Origin: a virus
DNA length: 64,000 nucleotides
IMG/VR virus record: IMGVR_UViG_3300021371_000010
Span: 1 to 64,000 of that record
Reading direction: 5' to 3' (one strand)
Shown: positions 42,499-49,961 of the stretch, one piece after another
How positions within the stretch are numbered: the stretch's first letter is position 1
How the letters are laid out: each line of letters starts with the position of its first letter
Notes under the pieces: generated by a model
Told to the model about the DNA's origin: nothing
Database searches by the model: none
The model's input: the letters and a program-made list of their open reading frames with translations, nothing else
Program-made: the position numbers and the translations under genes

Positions 42499-42996
42499 AT
42501 GGCAACAATAGATCAGTTTAAAGCACAGTTAATCGGTGGTGGCCCAAGAGCAAACCGATTTAGAGTTTTTATACCAAGATCTGGCAATAAGATTGAGTTC
42601 TTATGTCAGGCCGCACAAATCCCTGCCGCTACAGTAGGTGTTGTTGAGCAAAACTTTAGAGGACACATTCTGAAACTCGCAGGAGACAGAACCTTTGAAC
42701 CTTGGTCAGTAACAATCATTAATGATGTAGAGTTTTCAGCAAGATCGGCACTCGAAGAATGGCAAACAGACATTCAAGAGTTAGATTCTGGTGAAGGTAT
42801 GACATCATTAGATTACTTAGTAGACAGAGCATTTGTCGAACAACTTAACAAAGACGACTCAGTGTTAGCAAGATACGAATTCTTTAACATGTTTCCAACT
42901 AGTATTGGTGCAATTGACTTATCTTATGAGACAGTCGATGCATTGGAGACATTTGATGTTGAATTCCAATACTCACACTGGAACAGAGTCGTTTAA
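42499..42996 (+). CDS. gp19: Tail tube protein gp19
   Basis: The 165-residue product has FKAQLIGGGPRANRFRVFIP, FLCQAAQIPAATVGVVEQNF, and ending SYETVDALETFDVEFQYSHW. This is the standard T4-like tail tube layout; T4 gp19 is 163 residues. Hexameric rings stack to form the DNA conduit inside the sheath. It is 11 nt after gp18 and is followed by a hairpin that overlaps the late promoter of the portal gene. Confidence 0.94.
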   Translation: MATIDQFKAQLIGGGPRANRFRVFIPRSGNKIEFLCQAAQIPAATVGVVEQNFRGHILKLAGDRTFEPWSVTIINDVEFSARSALEEWQTDIQELDSGEGMTSLDYLVDRAFVEQLNKDDSVLARYEFFNMFPTSIGAIDLSYETVDALETFDVEFQYSHWNRVV

Positions 42997-43004
42997 TAAG
43001 GTGA

Positions 43005-43028
43005 ATATCGCCCTTGATTGGGCGATAT
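43005..43028 (+). other. Perfect 9-bp hairpin between gp19 and gp20
   Basis: ATATCGCCC (43005-43013), loop TTGATT, GGGCGATAT (43020-43028). The right arm overlaps the TATAAATA box by three bases. No T-tract follows. It may process or protect the abundant gp19 mRNA 3' end, or expose the promoter strand. Confidence 0.8.
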
Positions 43029-43033
43029 AAATA
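43026..43033 (+). promoter_or_regulatory. Late promoter TATAAATA abutting the portal start codon
   Basis: Exact TATAAATA; the ATG at 43039 follows after 5 nt (TAATT) with no ribosome binding site. This decides the portal start and suggests a leaderless transcript. Confidence 0.78.
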
Positions 43034-43038
43034 TAATT

Positions 43039-44568
43039 ATGGAAATATTTGGGTTTGAAATAACTCGTAGAAAAGACGAGTTAAGAGAAATAGACATCGA
43101 AAAGAAGTCTGCTTCTTCGTTTGTACCACCTCAGATCGATGATGGCACCCCTGTCATTCAGCAATCTCCCGGTGGTTTCATATCAGGAGGGGCATACGGT
43201 TCGTATGTCGACATGGAAGGAAATATCAAGAATGAAGTACAACTCATTCGAAGATATAGAGAAACTTCTTTGGTACCTGAGTGCGATGCGGCCATTGACG
43301 ATATCGTTAATGAATGCGTAGTATCTGATACACAAGATAGAATTGTAGCACTCGACTTGCAAGATGTTGATCTTTCAGAAAGCATCAAAAAGAAGGTGCA
43401 AGGCGAGTTCAAGCACATCTTATCTTTAATGAAGTTCAATCAGAACTCTCATGAACTATTCAGAAAATGGTACGTCGATGGAAGAATCTACTTCCATAAA
43501 GTTGTCGACTCTAAAAACCCTAATAGAGGTATCGTAGATATCAGAAATGTTGACCCTCTTAAAATTAAGAAGGTCAGAAACGTCGAGAAGGAAAAAGATC
43601 CTAAGACGAAGATCGATAAGATCAAAAAAGTTGAAGAGTTTTATGTCTTCAACGATAAAGGATTCGACAGAAGTGGCACTAATGAAGGTGCTACTATTAG
43701 AATCGCACCAGAGGCAGTATGTTATACTACTTCTGGTATGTTAGATTACACTAAGAATATTGTAATCGGGTATTTGCATAAAGCACTGAAGACTTCTAAT
43801 CAGTTAGCAATGATGGAAGATGCACTTGTTATTTACAGAATATCAAGGGCACCTGAAAGAAGAATCTTCTACATTGATGTTGGTAACTTACCAAAAGCAA
43901 AGGCAGAACAATACCTTGCTGAAACAATGAACAAGTATAGAAATAAACTTGTTTACAATTCAGACACAGGTGAGATCAAAGATGATCGAAGACATATGTC
44001 CATGCTTGAAGATTTTTGGTTACCTAGGAGAGAAGGTGGTAGAGGGACAGAAATATCTACTTTACCAGGTGGTCAGAACTTAGCAGATATTGATGATATA
44101 GAATACTTTAAAAAGAAACTATATCGATCACTGAATGTACCCATTAGTAGAATGGAGTCAGACAACGGTTTTAATATGGGCCGTGCTTCAGAGATCAGTA
44201 GAGATGAACTTAAGTTCAACAAATTTACAAAGAGATTGCAAAATAAATTTGCTAGACTCTTTACAGACATACTGAGAACTCAGTTGATACTAAAGAATGT
44301 TGTATCAGGTGATGAGTTCGATGAATTCAAAGATTTCATCAGGTATGATTTCTCTACAGATAATCACTTCTCAGAGTTAAAAGAGCAAGAGATTTTTAGA
44401 GAAAGATTAGATATATTATCACAAGCAGAGAACTATCTCGGTAAGTTCTTCTCAGAAAAATACATTGCTAAAAATGTATTGAGAATGACAGACGATGACA
44501 TTGAAAAGATGGCAAAAGAGATAGAAGATGAAGGTGGTAATGAAGAAGATGGAGACATGGACTTTTAA
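43039..44568 (+). CDS. gp20: Portal vertex protein gp20
   Basis: This 509-residue protein is read from the ATG at 43039; a TTG seven codons upstream lies inside the hairpin and promoter and is rejected. Conserved segments are EVQLIRRYRETSLVPECDAA, IDDIVNECVVSD, LHKALKTSNQLAMMEDALVI and YRISRAPERRIFYIDVGNLP, followed by DFWLPRREGGRGTEISTLPG and NVPISRMESDNGFNMGRASE. T4 gp20 is 524 residues. The dodecameric portal nucleates prohead assembly and is the conduit for packaging by gp17. It is followed by the gp67/68-like core genes. Confidence 0.96.
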   Translation: MEIFGFEITRRKDELREIDIEKKSASSFVPPQIDDGTPVIQQSPGGFISGGAYGSYVDMEGNIKNEVQLIRRYRETSLVPECDAAIDDIVNECVVSDTQDRIVALDLQDVDLSESIKKKVQGEFKHILSLMKFNQNSHELFRKWYVDGRIYFHKVVDSKNPNRGIVDIRNVDPLKIKKVRNVEKEKDPKTKIDKIKKVEEFYVFNDKGFDRSGTNEGATIRIAPEAVCYTTSGMLDYTKNIVIGYLHKALKTSNQLAMMEDALVIYRISRAPERRIFYIDVGNLPKAKAEQYLAETMNKYRNKLVYNSDTGEIKDDRRHMSMLEDFWLPRREGGRGTEISTLPGGQNLADIDDIEYFKKKLYRSLNVPISRMESDNGFNMGRASEISRDELKFNKFTKRLQNKFARLFTDILRTQLILKNVVSGDEFDEFKDFIRYDFSTDNHFSELKEQEIFRERLDILSQAENYLGKFFSEKYIAKNVLRMTDDDIEKMAKEIEDEGGNEEDGDMDF

Positions 44569-44578
44569 GGAATAAATT

Positions 44579-44764
44579 ATGAACGACATAAGTAGAAAGA
44601 TAGTAGACCAAATCGAAGCAGGTAAAATGCAAGATGCTAAAGACTCTATCAATGACGGTATCAAGGCGAAAGCAGGAGAAGTCGTTGACATGAAGAGAGT
44701 TGAAATGCAAATGGATTGGATGGAAACTTCACATGAAGAAGACGTTTCAACAGATAACGATTGA
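44579..44764 (+). CDS. gp67: Prohead core protein, gp67-like
   Basis: The 61-residue product starts MNDISRKIVDQIEAGKMQDA and is helical and charged, ending in an acidic tail (METSHEEDVSTDND). Between gp20 and gp21 T4 has the two small prohead core genes 67 and 68; this is the first of the two here and has the same place and size (T4 gp67 is 80 residues). Marine T4-like phages carry the same short helical protein. It would be an internal scaffold component, probably cleaved by gp21. It overlaps the next gene by 32 nt. Confidence 0.72.
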   Translation: MNDISRKIVDQIEAGKMQDAKDSINDGIKAKAGEVVDMKRVEMQMDWMETSHEEDVSTDND

Positions 44765-45041
44765 GTTAAACGAGGCGAAGTTTAAACTTCCTTCAGATCA
44801 GAAAGAGGTCAAACGTGAGACTGAGAAAGTCGCAGGTAAAACGATTGATGTAGTATACGCACAATCGTCTAAGAGAAAGATTTACGTGTACATAGATGGT
44901 AACGTAGTGGGCGAACCATTTAGAAATTTAAAAGACGCCCAGAAAGAGATGAAAAATATTAAATTAGTAATGAAGCAAATGGGTGAAGAAAACATCTCTA
45001 AAGAGGAAATTTTAGGAGTTATAAATGAAACTAATATCTGA
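44733..45041 (+). CDS. gp68: Prohead core protein, gp68-like
   Basis: This 102-residue protein is read from ATG 44733 (MKKTFQQITIELNEAKFKLP), preferred to a TTG at 44700 because the extra residues are a frame shadow of the upstream gene. The middle has VKRETEKVAGKTIDVVYAQS and YVYIDGNVVGEPFRNLKDAQ, with lysine-rich character as in T4 gp68 (141 residues). It lies between the gp67-like gene and gp21 and overlaps gp21 by 17 nt. Assignment is mainly by gene order and charge; it is probably a scaffold component of the prohead. Confidence 0.65.
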   Translation: MKKTFQQITIELNEAKFKLPSDQKEVKRETEKVAGKTIDVVYAQSSKRKIYVYIDGNVVGEPFRNLKDAQKEMKNIKLVMKQMGEENISKEEILGVINETNI

Positions 45042-45678
45042 ATTCAACGACTATAGTATCTCACCCGTTATTATAGAAGAGAACGAAAAAGGGGAAAAAG
45101 ATTACTTCATCGAAGGTATCTTTATGCAATCTGAAATTAAAAACAGAAATGGCAGAGTATACCCTAAAGATGTAATGAGAAAAGAAGTAGATCGTTACAG
45201 AAAAGAGTTTGTTGAGAAGCAAAGAGCATTCGGAGAGTTAGGACATCCTGAAGGACCTACAATTAATTTAGACAAAGTATCTCACTTAATTACAAAACTA
45301 GACGAAGATGGAAATAATTATGTGGGTAGAGCAAAGATTTTAAGTACACCAAATGGTCAGATTGTCAGAAATTTGATTGATGACGGTGCAAAGTTGGGAG
45401 TATCATCTAGAGGACTAGGTTCACTAGAACAAAAAGGTGGTGCCCAATATGTTAAAGGTGACTTTCAGTTGGCAACTGCCGCTGATATTGTCGCAGATCC
45501 TTCTGCACCTGAGGCGTTTGTCGAAGGCATAATGGAGGGAGTAGAGTGGATCTACGAAAATGGTATTCTTAAGTGTACTGAAGTAGAGCAGATGAGAGAT
45601 AAACTTTTATCTACAAAACTAAATAAACTTGAGGAAACTAAATTAAATCTATGGAAAAAGTTCGTTGAGAACTTGTAA
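45025..45678 (+). CDS. gp21: Prohead core protease gp21
   Basis: The 217-residue serine protease matures the prohead by cutting scaffold and capsid proteins. FIEGIFMQSEIKNRNGRVYP, AFGELGHPEGPTINLDKVSH (candidate catalytic His at 74) and AKLGVSSRGLGSLE (Ser at 127/128) match the T4 gp21 catalytic regions. T4 gp21 is 212 residues. The cut site of this family is (I/L)xE, and such a site is present in gp23 here (see gp23). Confidence 0.95.
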   Translation: MKLISEFNDYSISPVIIEENEKGEKDYFIEGIFMQSEIKNRNGRVYPKDVMRKEVDRYRKEFVEKQRAFGELGHPEGPTINLDKVSHLITKLDEDGNNYVGRAKILSTPNGQIVRNLIDDGAKLGVSSRGLGSLEQKGGAQYVKGDFQLATAADIVADPSAPEAFVEGIMEGVEWIYENGILKCTEVEQMRDKLLSTKLNKLEETKLNLWKKFVENL

Positions 45679-45680
45679 CA

Positions 45681-45688
45681 TATAAATA
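45681..45688 (+). promoter_or_regulatory. Late promoter TATAAATA upstream of gp22
   Basis: Exact TATAAATA three bases after the gp21 stop, 30 nt before the gp22 ATG; AGGAGA ribosome binding site in the leader. Confidence 0.8.
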
Positions 45689-45718
45689 AAAGAGTTATTA
45701 CTCAAACAGGAGAAAAAA

Positions 45719-47083
45719 ATGGCAGATTTAGAGAAAAACCTAAATGACGCAATAGAGGAAGTAATGTCTGAAGGACAGCAACCTGACTCTAAGGCGGAAA
45801 AAGGTGATCAAAAACCTGTTAAACAAGGTTCATCAGACGCCGAGAAAATCGAAGGCGGGAAAGGTGAAGTCGTCAAACCTGAAGAAAATCCTGTTGACAA
45901 AGCAGTTGATTCAGTTAAAAAAGCAGAGAAGCAGAAAGAAGTTTCTGGTGATCCTCAACAGAAAGGGGAAGCACCTGCTGAGAGTCAACCTAAGTTGAAA
46001 AAAGTTTCAGAAGAAGAAGATTCAGAAGATGAAAAACCTTCTAAAATGAAAATGATCAAGGCAATGGTCAACAAAATGAAGGATCTAGATAAAGAAAAAC
46101 TTCAGGCAATGTACTCTGAGATGTCAGAGGAAAGTGTTGACGAAACCTTGTCAAAGGCAGAGATCGCAAGAGCAATCGTAGAACTCATGAAGAAAAAAGG
46201 TGAGGACGAGGTAGAAGAAGGTTTCAATAAACTTCTTGAATCAGAAAAAGACGAAGACGAAGACGAAGATGAAGATGAGAAAAAAGACGATAAAGAAGTC
46301 AAAGAATCATCTGAAGTTGAATCTTCACTAGTTGAGATTGAAGTAGAAGACGACCTAGAGAAAATCTCAGAAGCACTTGAACTCTCGGAAGAGAATCAAG
46401 AGAAGGCAAAAGTTATCTTCAAGGCCGCAGTATCATCTAAAGTCTCAGAGATCAAAGAGCAACTTGAATCAGAGTATTCAGAGAATTTAAAAACCTCAAC
46501 AGAGAAAGTTAAAGACGACCTAGCGGAAGCAGTCGACAAGTACCTTTCTTACTGTGCAGAAGAGTGGACGAAAGAAAACGAACTTGCAATAGAAAGAGGT
46601 TTGAGATCAGAAATGACTGAAAACTTCATCGAAGGATTAAAAACATTGTTCACAGAACATTATGTTGAAGTTCCAGAAGATAAGTACGACGTTATTGATG
46701 AACTCGCAAATCGTCTTGACGAAATGGAAGACAAACTTGACGTAGAAGTATCTAAGAATATGGAAATCGTTGAGGAAAGAGATTCCTTGTTAAGACAAAA
46801 TGTTGTGAAAGAGGCATGTGCAGACTTGTCTGAGTCACAAATTGAAAAATTGGTTTCACTATCAAATGGTGTAGACTTCAATAGTACTGAAGATTTCGCA
46901 GAGAAAGTTTCAGAACTTAAAGAAGCATACTTTCCTGCTGATAAAGGTGAGACCGTTGCAGAAGAAACAGTAGTTGAAGAAGGAACAGGATCTTTCGAAG
47001 ATGATTCATCATCTGAAAAAGTTGTTGATCCTACTATGAATGCTTATTCTTCAGCATTAAGTAAACTAAAACCATTAGGTTAA
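45719..47083 (+). CDS. gp22: Major prohead scaffold protein gp22
   Basis: This 454-residue protein is extremely charged: an N-terminal Lys/Glu/Pro-rich region, a run of alternating Asp and Glu near residues 178-190 (KDEDEDEDEDEKKDDKE), and long helical stretches (ENQEKAKVIFKAAVSSKVSE, LANRLDEMEDKLDVEVSKNM). The second half with YVEVPEDKYDVIDELANRLD and the C-terminal PTMNAYSSALSKLKPL are typical of T4-like gp22. T4 gp22 is 269 residues; marine versions are longer because of the acidic N-terminal half. It forms the internal core around which gp23 assembles, and is then degraded by gp21. Confidence 0.9.
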   Translation: MADLEKNLNDAIEEVMSEGQQPDSKAEKGDQKPVKQGSSDAEKIEGGKGEVVKPEENPVDKAVDSVKKAEKQKEVSGDPQQKGEAPAESQPKLKKVSEEEDSEDEKPSKMKMIKAMVNKMKDLDKEKLQAMYSEMSEESVDETLSKAEIARAIVELMKKKGEDEVEEGFNKLLESEKDEDEDEDEDEKKDDKEVKESSEVESSLVEIEVEDDLEKISEALELSEENQEKAKVIFKAAVSSKVSEIKEQLESEYSENLKTSTEKVKDDLAEAVDKYLSYCAEEWTKENELAIERGLRSEMTENFIEGLKTLFTEHYVEVPEDKYDVIDELANRLDEMEDKLDVEVSKNMEIVEERDSLLRQNVVKEACADLSESQIEKLVSLSNGVDFNSTEDFAEKVSELKEAYFPADKGETVAEETVVEEGTGSFEDDSSSEKVVDPTMNAYSSALSKLKPLG

Positions 47084-47089
47084 TTTTAA

Positions 47090-47107
47090 AGGAGAAAATG
47101 TAAAATG
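47090..47107 (+). promoter_or_regulatory. Ribosome binding site with start-stop codon pair before gp23
   Basis: AGGAG is followed after AAA by ATG-TAA and one base later by the gp23 ATG (47105). The first ATG is immediately followed by a stop. The gp23 ATG is chosen because it opens the conserved protein; its spacing to GGAG is 10 nt. Confidence 0.7.
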
Positions 47108-48415
47108 TTCTTATCAGAAAATTTACAAGAAAAGTGGTCCCCTATACTTGAGCATTCTGATCTTCCAAAGATCGAAGACAACTATAAGAGAGCGGTCACT
47201 GCTGTTATCCTCGAGAACCAAGAGAAAGCACTAGCAGAAGATAGAGCAACTCTTTCCGAGGCAGCACCTTTAAATGCTACAGGTGGTACAGCAATCAACA
47301 ATTGGGATCCTATTTTGATCTCATTAGTTAGACGTGCTATGCCAAATCTCGTTGCTTACGACATTTGCGGTGTTCAACCAATGACAGGTCCAACAGGACT
47401 TATCTTTGCTATGAAGGCAAGGTATCAAGATTATCCTTCAGCAGGACGTGAAGGACAATCAGAAGCATTAGGTATCAAAGAACCTAGAACTGGTTATTCT
47501 GCTTCAGCAGGACCAAACAGTACAGCAGGTGTTGATGCAGACCCAGAAGGAAATCCTTTTGCAGGGTCAAGTGCTTATCAAAACCAAACTTCAGGCGCAA
47601 TGGATACACAAAATGCAGAAGCATTAGGTGATGGAGCATCGAACCACTTTCAAGAGATGTCATTTACTATTGAGAAATCAACTGTAACTGCTAACTCTAG
47701 AGCATTAAAGGCCGAGTATTCACTCGAACTTGCACAAGACTTAAAAGCAATCCACGGTCTTGATGCAGAATCAGAACTAGCAAATATTCTTTCATCAGAA
47801 ATTCTTGCTGAAATCAACCGTGAAGTTGTTAGAGAAGTTAACAACCAAGCAAAAACTGGTGCGGAAGCAACTGCTTCAGCAGGTACTTTCAACCTAGACG
47901 TTGATGCTAACGGTAGATGGTCAGTTGAGAAATTCAAAGGATTATTGTTCCAAATCGAAAGAGAATCTAACAAGATCGCAAAAGAAACAAGAAGAGGTAA
48001 AGGTAACTTTATTCTATGTTCTTCAGACGTTGCATCTGCTCTTTCAATGGCAGGAGTATTAGATTACGCACCTGCTCTTAACACTAACATTAACGTTGAT
48101 GATACTGGCAATACTTTTGCTGGTGTTCTTAACGGTAGAGTTAAAGTATACATCGATCCATATGCTGGATCAGATTACTTGACTGTTGGTTATAGAGGAT
48201 CAAATCCGTATGATGCTGGTATGTTCTACTGTCCATATGTACCTTTACAAATGGTCAGAGCAGTTGGAGAGAATACTTTCCAACCAAAAATCGGATTCAA
48301 GACAAGATACGGAATGGTATCTAACCCATTTGTAGGTGATGCACCTGTAAGTGGTCTTGCACCAGATGGAAACAACCAGTACTACAGAAAGATGTTAGTA
48401 TCTAACATTCTGTAA
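47105..48415 (+). CDS. gp23: Major capsid protein gp23
   Basis: The 436-residue product starts MFLSENLQEKWSPILEHSDL and contains the conserved WDPILISLVRRAMPNLVAYD, GVQPMTGPTGLIFAMKARY and VTANSRALKAEYSLELAQDL, then RGSNPYDAGMFYCPYVPLQM. A maturation site for gp21 fits L50-S-E52 before A53 (LSEAAPLNATGG), the same position class as in other marine gp23 proteins. T4 gp23 is 521 residues; marine ones are around this length. It is followed by a strong intrinsic terminator, as expected for the most abundant virion protein. Confidence 0.97.
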   Translation: MFLSENLQEKWSPILEHSDLPKIEDNYKRAVTAVILENQEKALAEDRATLSEAAPLNATGGTAINNWDPILISLVRRAMPNLVAYDICGVQPMTGPTGLIFAMKARYQDYPSAGREGQSEALGIKEPRTGYSASAGPNSTAGVDADPEGNPFAGSSAYQNQTSGAMDTQNAEALGDGASNHFQEMSFTIEKSTVTANSRALKAEYSLELAQDLKAIHGLDAESELANILSSEILAEINREVVREVNNQAKTGAEATASAGTFNLDVDANGRWSVEKFKGLLFQIERESNKIAKETRRGKGNFILCSSDVASALSMAGVLDYAPALNTNINVDDTGNTFAGVLNGRVKVYIDPYAGSDYLTVGYRGSNPYDAGMFYCPYVPLQMVRAVGENTFQPKIGFKTRYGMVSNPFVGDAPVSGLAPDGNNQYYRKMLVSNIL

Positions 48416-48432
48416 AAAAGTTTCGAACTTTT

Positions 48433-48461
48433 AAAAAGGTCTCTTCGGAGACCTTTTTTTT
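48433..48461 (+). terminator. Strong intrinsic terminator after gp23
   Basis: AAAAAGGTCTC, loop TTCG, GAGACCTTTTT then more T. An 11-bp stem with a UUCG tetraloop closed by C-G, typical of T4-like terminators. Confidence 0.95.
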
Positions 48462-48507
48462 GCACTAAATATAATTGTCATTAACACACATACACACAGG
48501 AGGAAAA

Positions 48508-48726
48508 ATGGCAAATCAAGCAAAATCAGGTTACGAAATTCGTGCCGACTTACTATCCCTTGCAGAGGGCGTCTTAATCAACAACATCGAGAATGAGAGG
48601 ACTACCATATATACATGGAATGATAACCATCCCGAGTCGAAGAAAGATATGCCCCTAAGAACTTACTCAGCACAAGATGTCATTGATACTGCAAAGCAGT
48701 TTAATGATTTCGTAAACGAGAAGTAA
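48508..48726 (+). CDS. Small hypothetical protein after gp23
   Basis: This 72-residue protein is read from ATG 48508, which is preceded by the strong AGGAGG ribosome binding site; the TTG at 48475 is too close to the terminator. The sequence KSGYEIRADLLSLAEGVLIN and RTYSAQDVIDTAKQFNDFVN is helical and lacks recognised motifs. Similar short proteins after gp23 occur in marine T4-like phages, some labelled as hypothetical. A late promoter-like CTAAATAT near 48465 may drive it. Confidence 0.65.
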   Translation: MANQAKSGYEIRADLLSLAEGVLINNIENERTTIYTWNDNHPESKKDMPLRTYSAQDVIDTAKQFNDFVNEK

Positions 48727-48728
48727 CG

Positions 48729-48736
48729 CATAAATA
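48729..48736 (+). promoter_or_regulatory. Late promoter-like CATAAATA
   Basis: One mismatch to TATAAATA, three bases after the preceding stop. It lies upstream of a hairpin and the 47-residue gene. Confidence 0.45.
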
Positions 48737-48743
48737 GTATTGT

Positions 48744-48768
48744 GGGGTGATATTATTCACCCCCTTTT
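48744..48768 (+). terminator. Possible weak terminator or leader hairpin
   Basis: GGGGTGA (48744-48750), loop TATTAT, TCACCCC (48757-48763), C and TTTT. The short T-run and its position just before a ribosome binding site leave open that it is a leader hairpin. Confidence 0.5.
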
Positions 48769-48779
48769 GAGGAAATATA

Positions 48780-48923
48780 ATGTATACAAGTACACTTAAA
48801 CCAGACCCTAGTAGATTTGTTGAGTCTAGTACACCACAAGATCAGCAAGTACATAAAGGTTGGTATTGGGATTACAAAACAAAAAAGTTTTACAGATGGG
48901 ATAATATACCCAAGGATAAATAA
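48780..48923 (+). CDS. Tiny Trp/Tyr-rich protein (47 aa)
   Basis: ATG at 48780 follows GAGG at 7 nt. The 47-residue product contains PDPSRFVESSTPQDQQVHKG and WYWDYKTKKFYRWDNIPKD. The stop overlaps the next ATG (TAATG), the same coupling used by known genes here, so it is probably translated. The dense aromatic C-terminal half (WYWDY..KKFYRW) looks like a small folded or binding element. No family recognised. Confidence 0.6.
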   Translation: MYTSTLKPDPSRFVESSTPQDQQVHKGWYWDYKTKKFYRWDNIPKDK

Positions 48924-49465
48924 TGCCAGAGACATCAATCAACAAGTCAATACTTAATAAGAATAATTTTAGATTACTTATTGACAAAACACCAACAGTA
49001 GAGTACTTCGTCAGATCAGTTAATATTCCAGGATTAACATTTGGTGAAACAGTACAGGCGGCAGGTGTAGGACTTGATGCTTTCTTTCCTGGAGATAAAG
49101 TTTCTTTTGATACACTTGATGTATCTTTTCTTGTCGATGAAGACTTAGAAAACTTTAAAGAAATATATGATTGGATGGACGCAATCGTTCCTATAGCAGA
49201 TCCCTCTGCCTATGGGGCATATGTCAATTCAGTTAAAACAGATGCAGGTACATTCTCAGCAGTAGAGAATGATCTCTTACAGTATTCAGATATTACATTA
49301 GTATTGAATACTAATAAGAACATACCAAACAAATTTTTTAGATTCCACGATTGCTTTCCAATCAGTTTAGGTGGTATCGAACTTGAGAGTGGTGCAGATA
49401 CTGAGGCAGTTATCGCAAATGTATCATTCAGATTTACATATTACGAGATAGAAAGCACTAGTTAA
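48923..49465 (+). CDS. gp3: Tail tube-fold protein, probable tail completion protein gp3
   Basis: The 180-residue protein with NFRLLIDKTPTVEYFVRSVN, IPGLTFGETVQAAGVGLDAF and GDKVSFDTLDVSFLVDEDLE, then NFKEIYDWMD resembles gp19-type tube proteins. In marine T4-like phages a protein with this pattern and place after gp23 is annotated as gp3, the tail tube terminator; T4 gp3 is 176 residues. The tube-like fold is consistent with gp3 sitting at the end of the tube. It could also be another gp19-like minor tube protein. Confidence 0.7.
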   Translation: MPETSINKSILNKNNFRLLIDKTPTVEYFVRSVNIPGLTFGETVQAAGVGLDAFFPGDKVSFDTLDVSFLVDEDLENFKEIYDWMDAIVPIADPSAYGAYVNSVKTDAGTFSAVENDLLQYSDITLVLNTNKNIPNKFFRFHDCFPISLGGIELESGADTEAVIANVSFRFTYYEIESTS

Positions 49466-49517
49466 ATCTCAATAAATATGTTATACTATTAGTATTTAAT
49501 AGTATATTAGGTAAATT

Positions 49518-49961
49518 ATGAAACTAGATGAAATCAAAGTGATGTGGTCAAACGACTGTGAGATCGATGATATCGAACTCGACAAGTCATCATTAGAAGT
49601 TCCAAAATTACATGCTAAATATTCAGAGTTACTAACTGATAATATTTTATTGTTAAGAAGTCAGCAGATGAAATTCAACATGCTTAGAAAAGATAAGTGG
49701 ATGTGGTTCAACGGCAAACTTGACGATGATAGAATTAGAGAACTTGGTTGGGCACCTGATCCATTTGATGGATTAAAAGTAATGAAAAGTGACTTTGGTA
49801 TATGGTTCGATTCTGATCCAGATCTACAAAGTCTCAAAGCAAAAATAGATTACTTACAGGAAACAATTGAATTTATTAAGAGATGTATGGATAATATCAC
49901 TTGGAGACATCAAACAATAAAGAACACTATCGAGTGGCGTAAATTTATGGCGGGTCAATAA
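49518..49961 (+). CDS. uvsY: UvsY recombination mediator
   Basis: The 147-residue protein has the UvsY layout: KLDEIKVMWSNDCEIDDIEL, LHAKYSELLTDNILLLRSQQ and WFNGKLDDDRIRELGWAPD, ending in a helical FIKRCMDNITWRHQTIKNTI. T4 UvsY is 137 residues; it forms rings, binds single-stranded DNA and gp32, and loads the UvsX recombinase. It is next to uvsW in the usual marine order, with an oxygenase gene between. The stop overlaps the next ATG (TAATG). Confidence 0.93.
   Translation: MKLDEIKVMWSNDCEIDDIELDKSSLEVPKLHAKYSELLTDNILLLRSQQMKFNMLRKDKWMWFNGKLDDDRIRELGWAPDPFDGLKVMKSDFGIWFDSDPDLQSLKAKIDYLQETIEFIKRCMDNITWRHQTIKNTIEWRKFMAGQ

Noticed and set aside
43018-43038. Upstream TTG start that would extend the portal protein by seven residues
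   Set aside because: The extra codons coincide with the hairpin and TATAAATA box; conserved gp20 proteins start at the MEIFGFEI position.
46102-46302. Antisense Ser-rich frame opposite gp22
   Set aside because: It mirrors the Asp/Glu-rich codons of gp22 (GAA/GAT read as TTC/ATC/TCT) and has no independent support.
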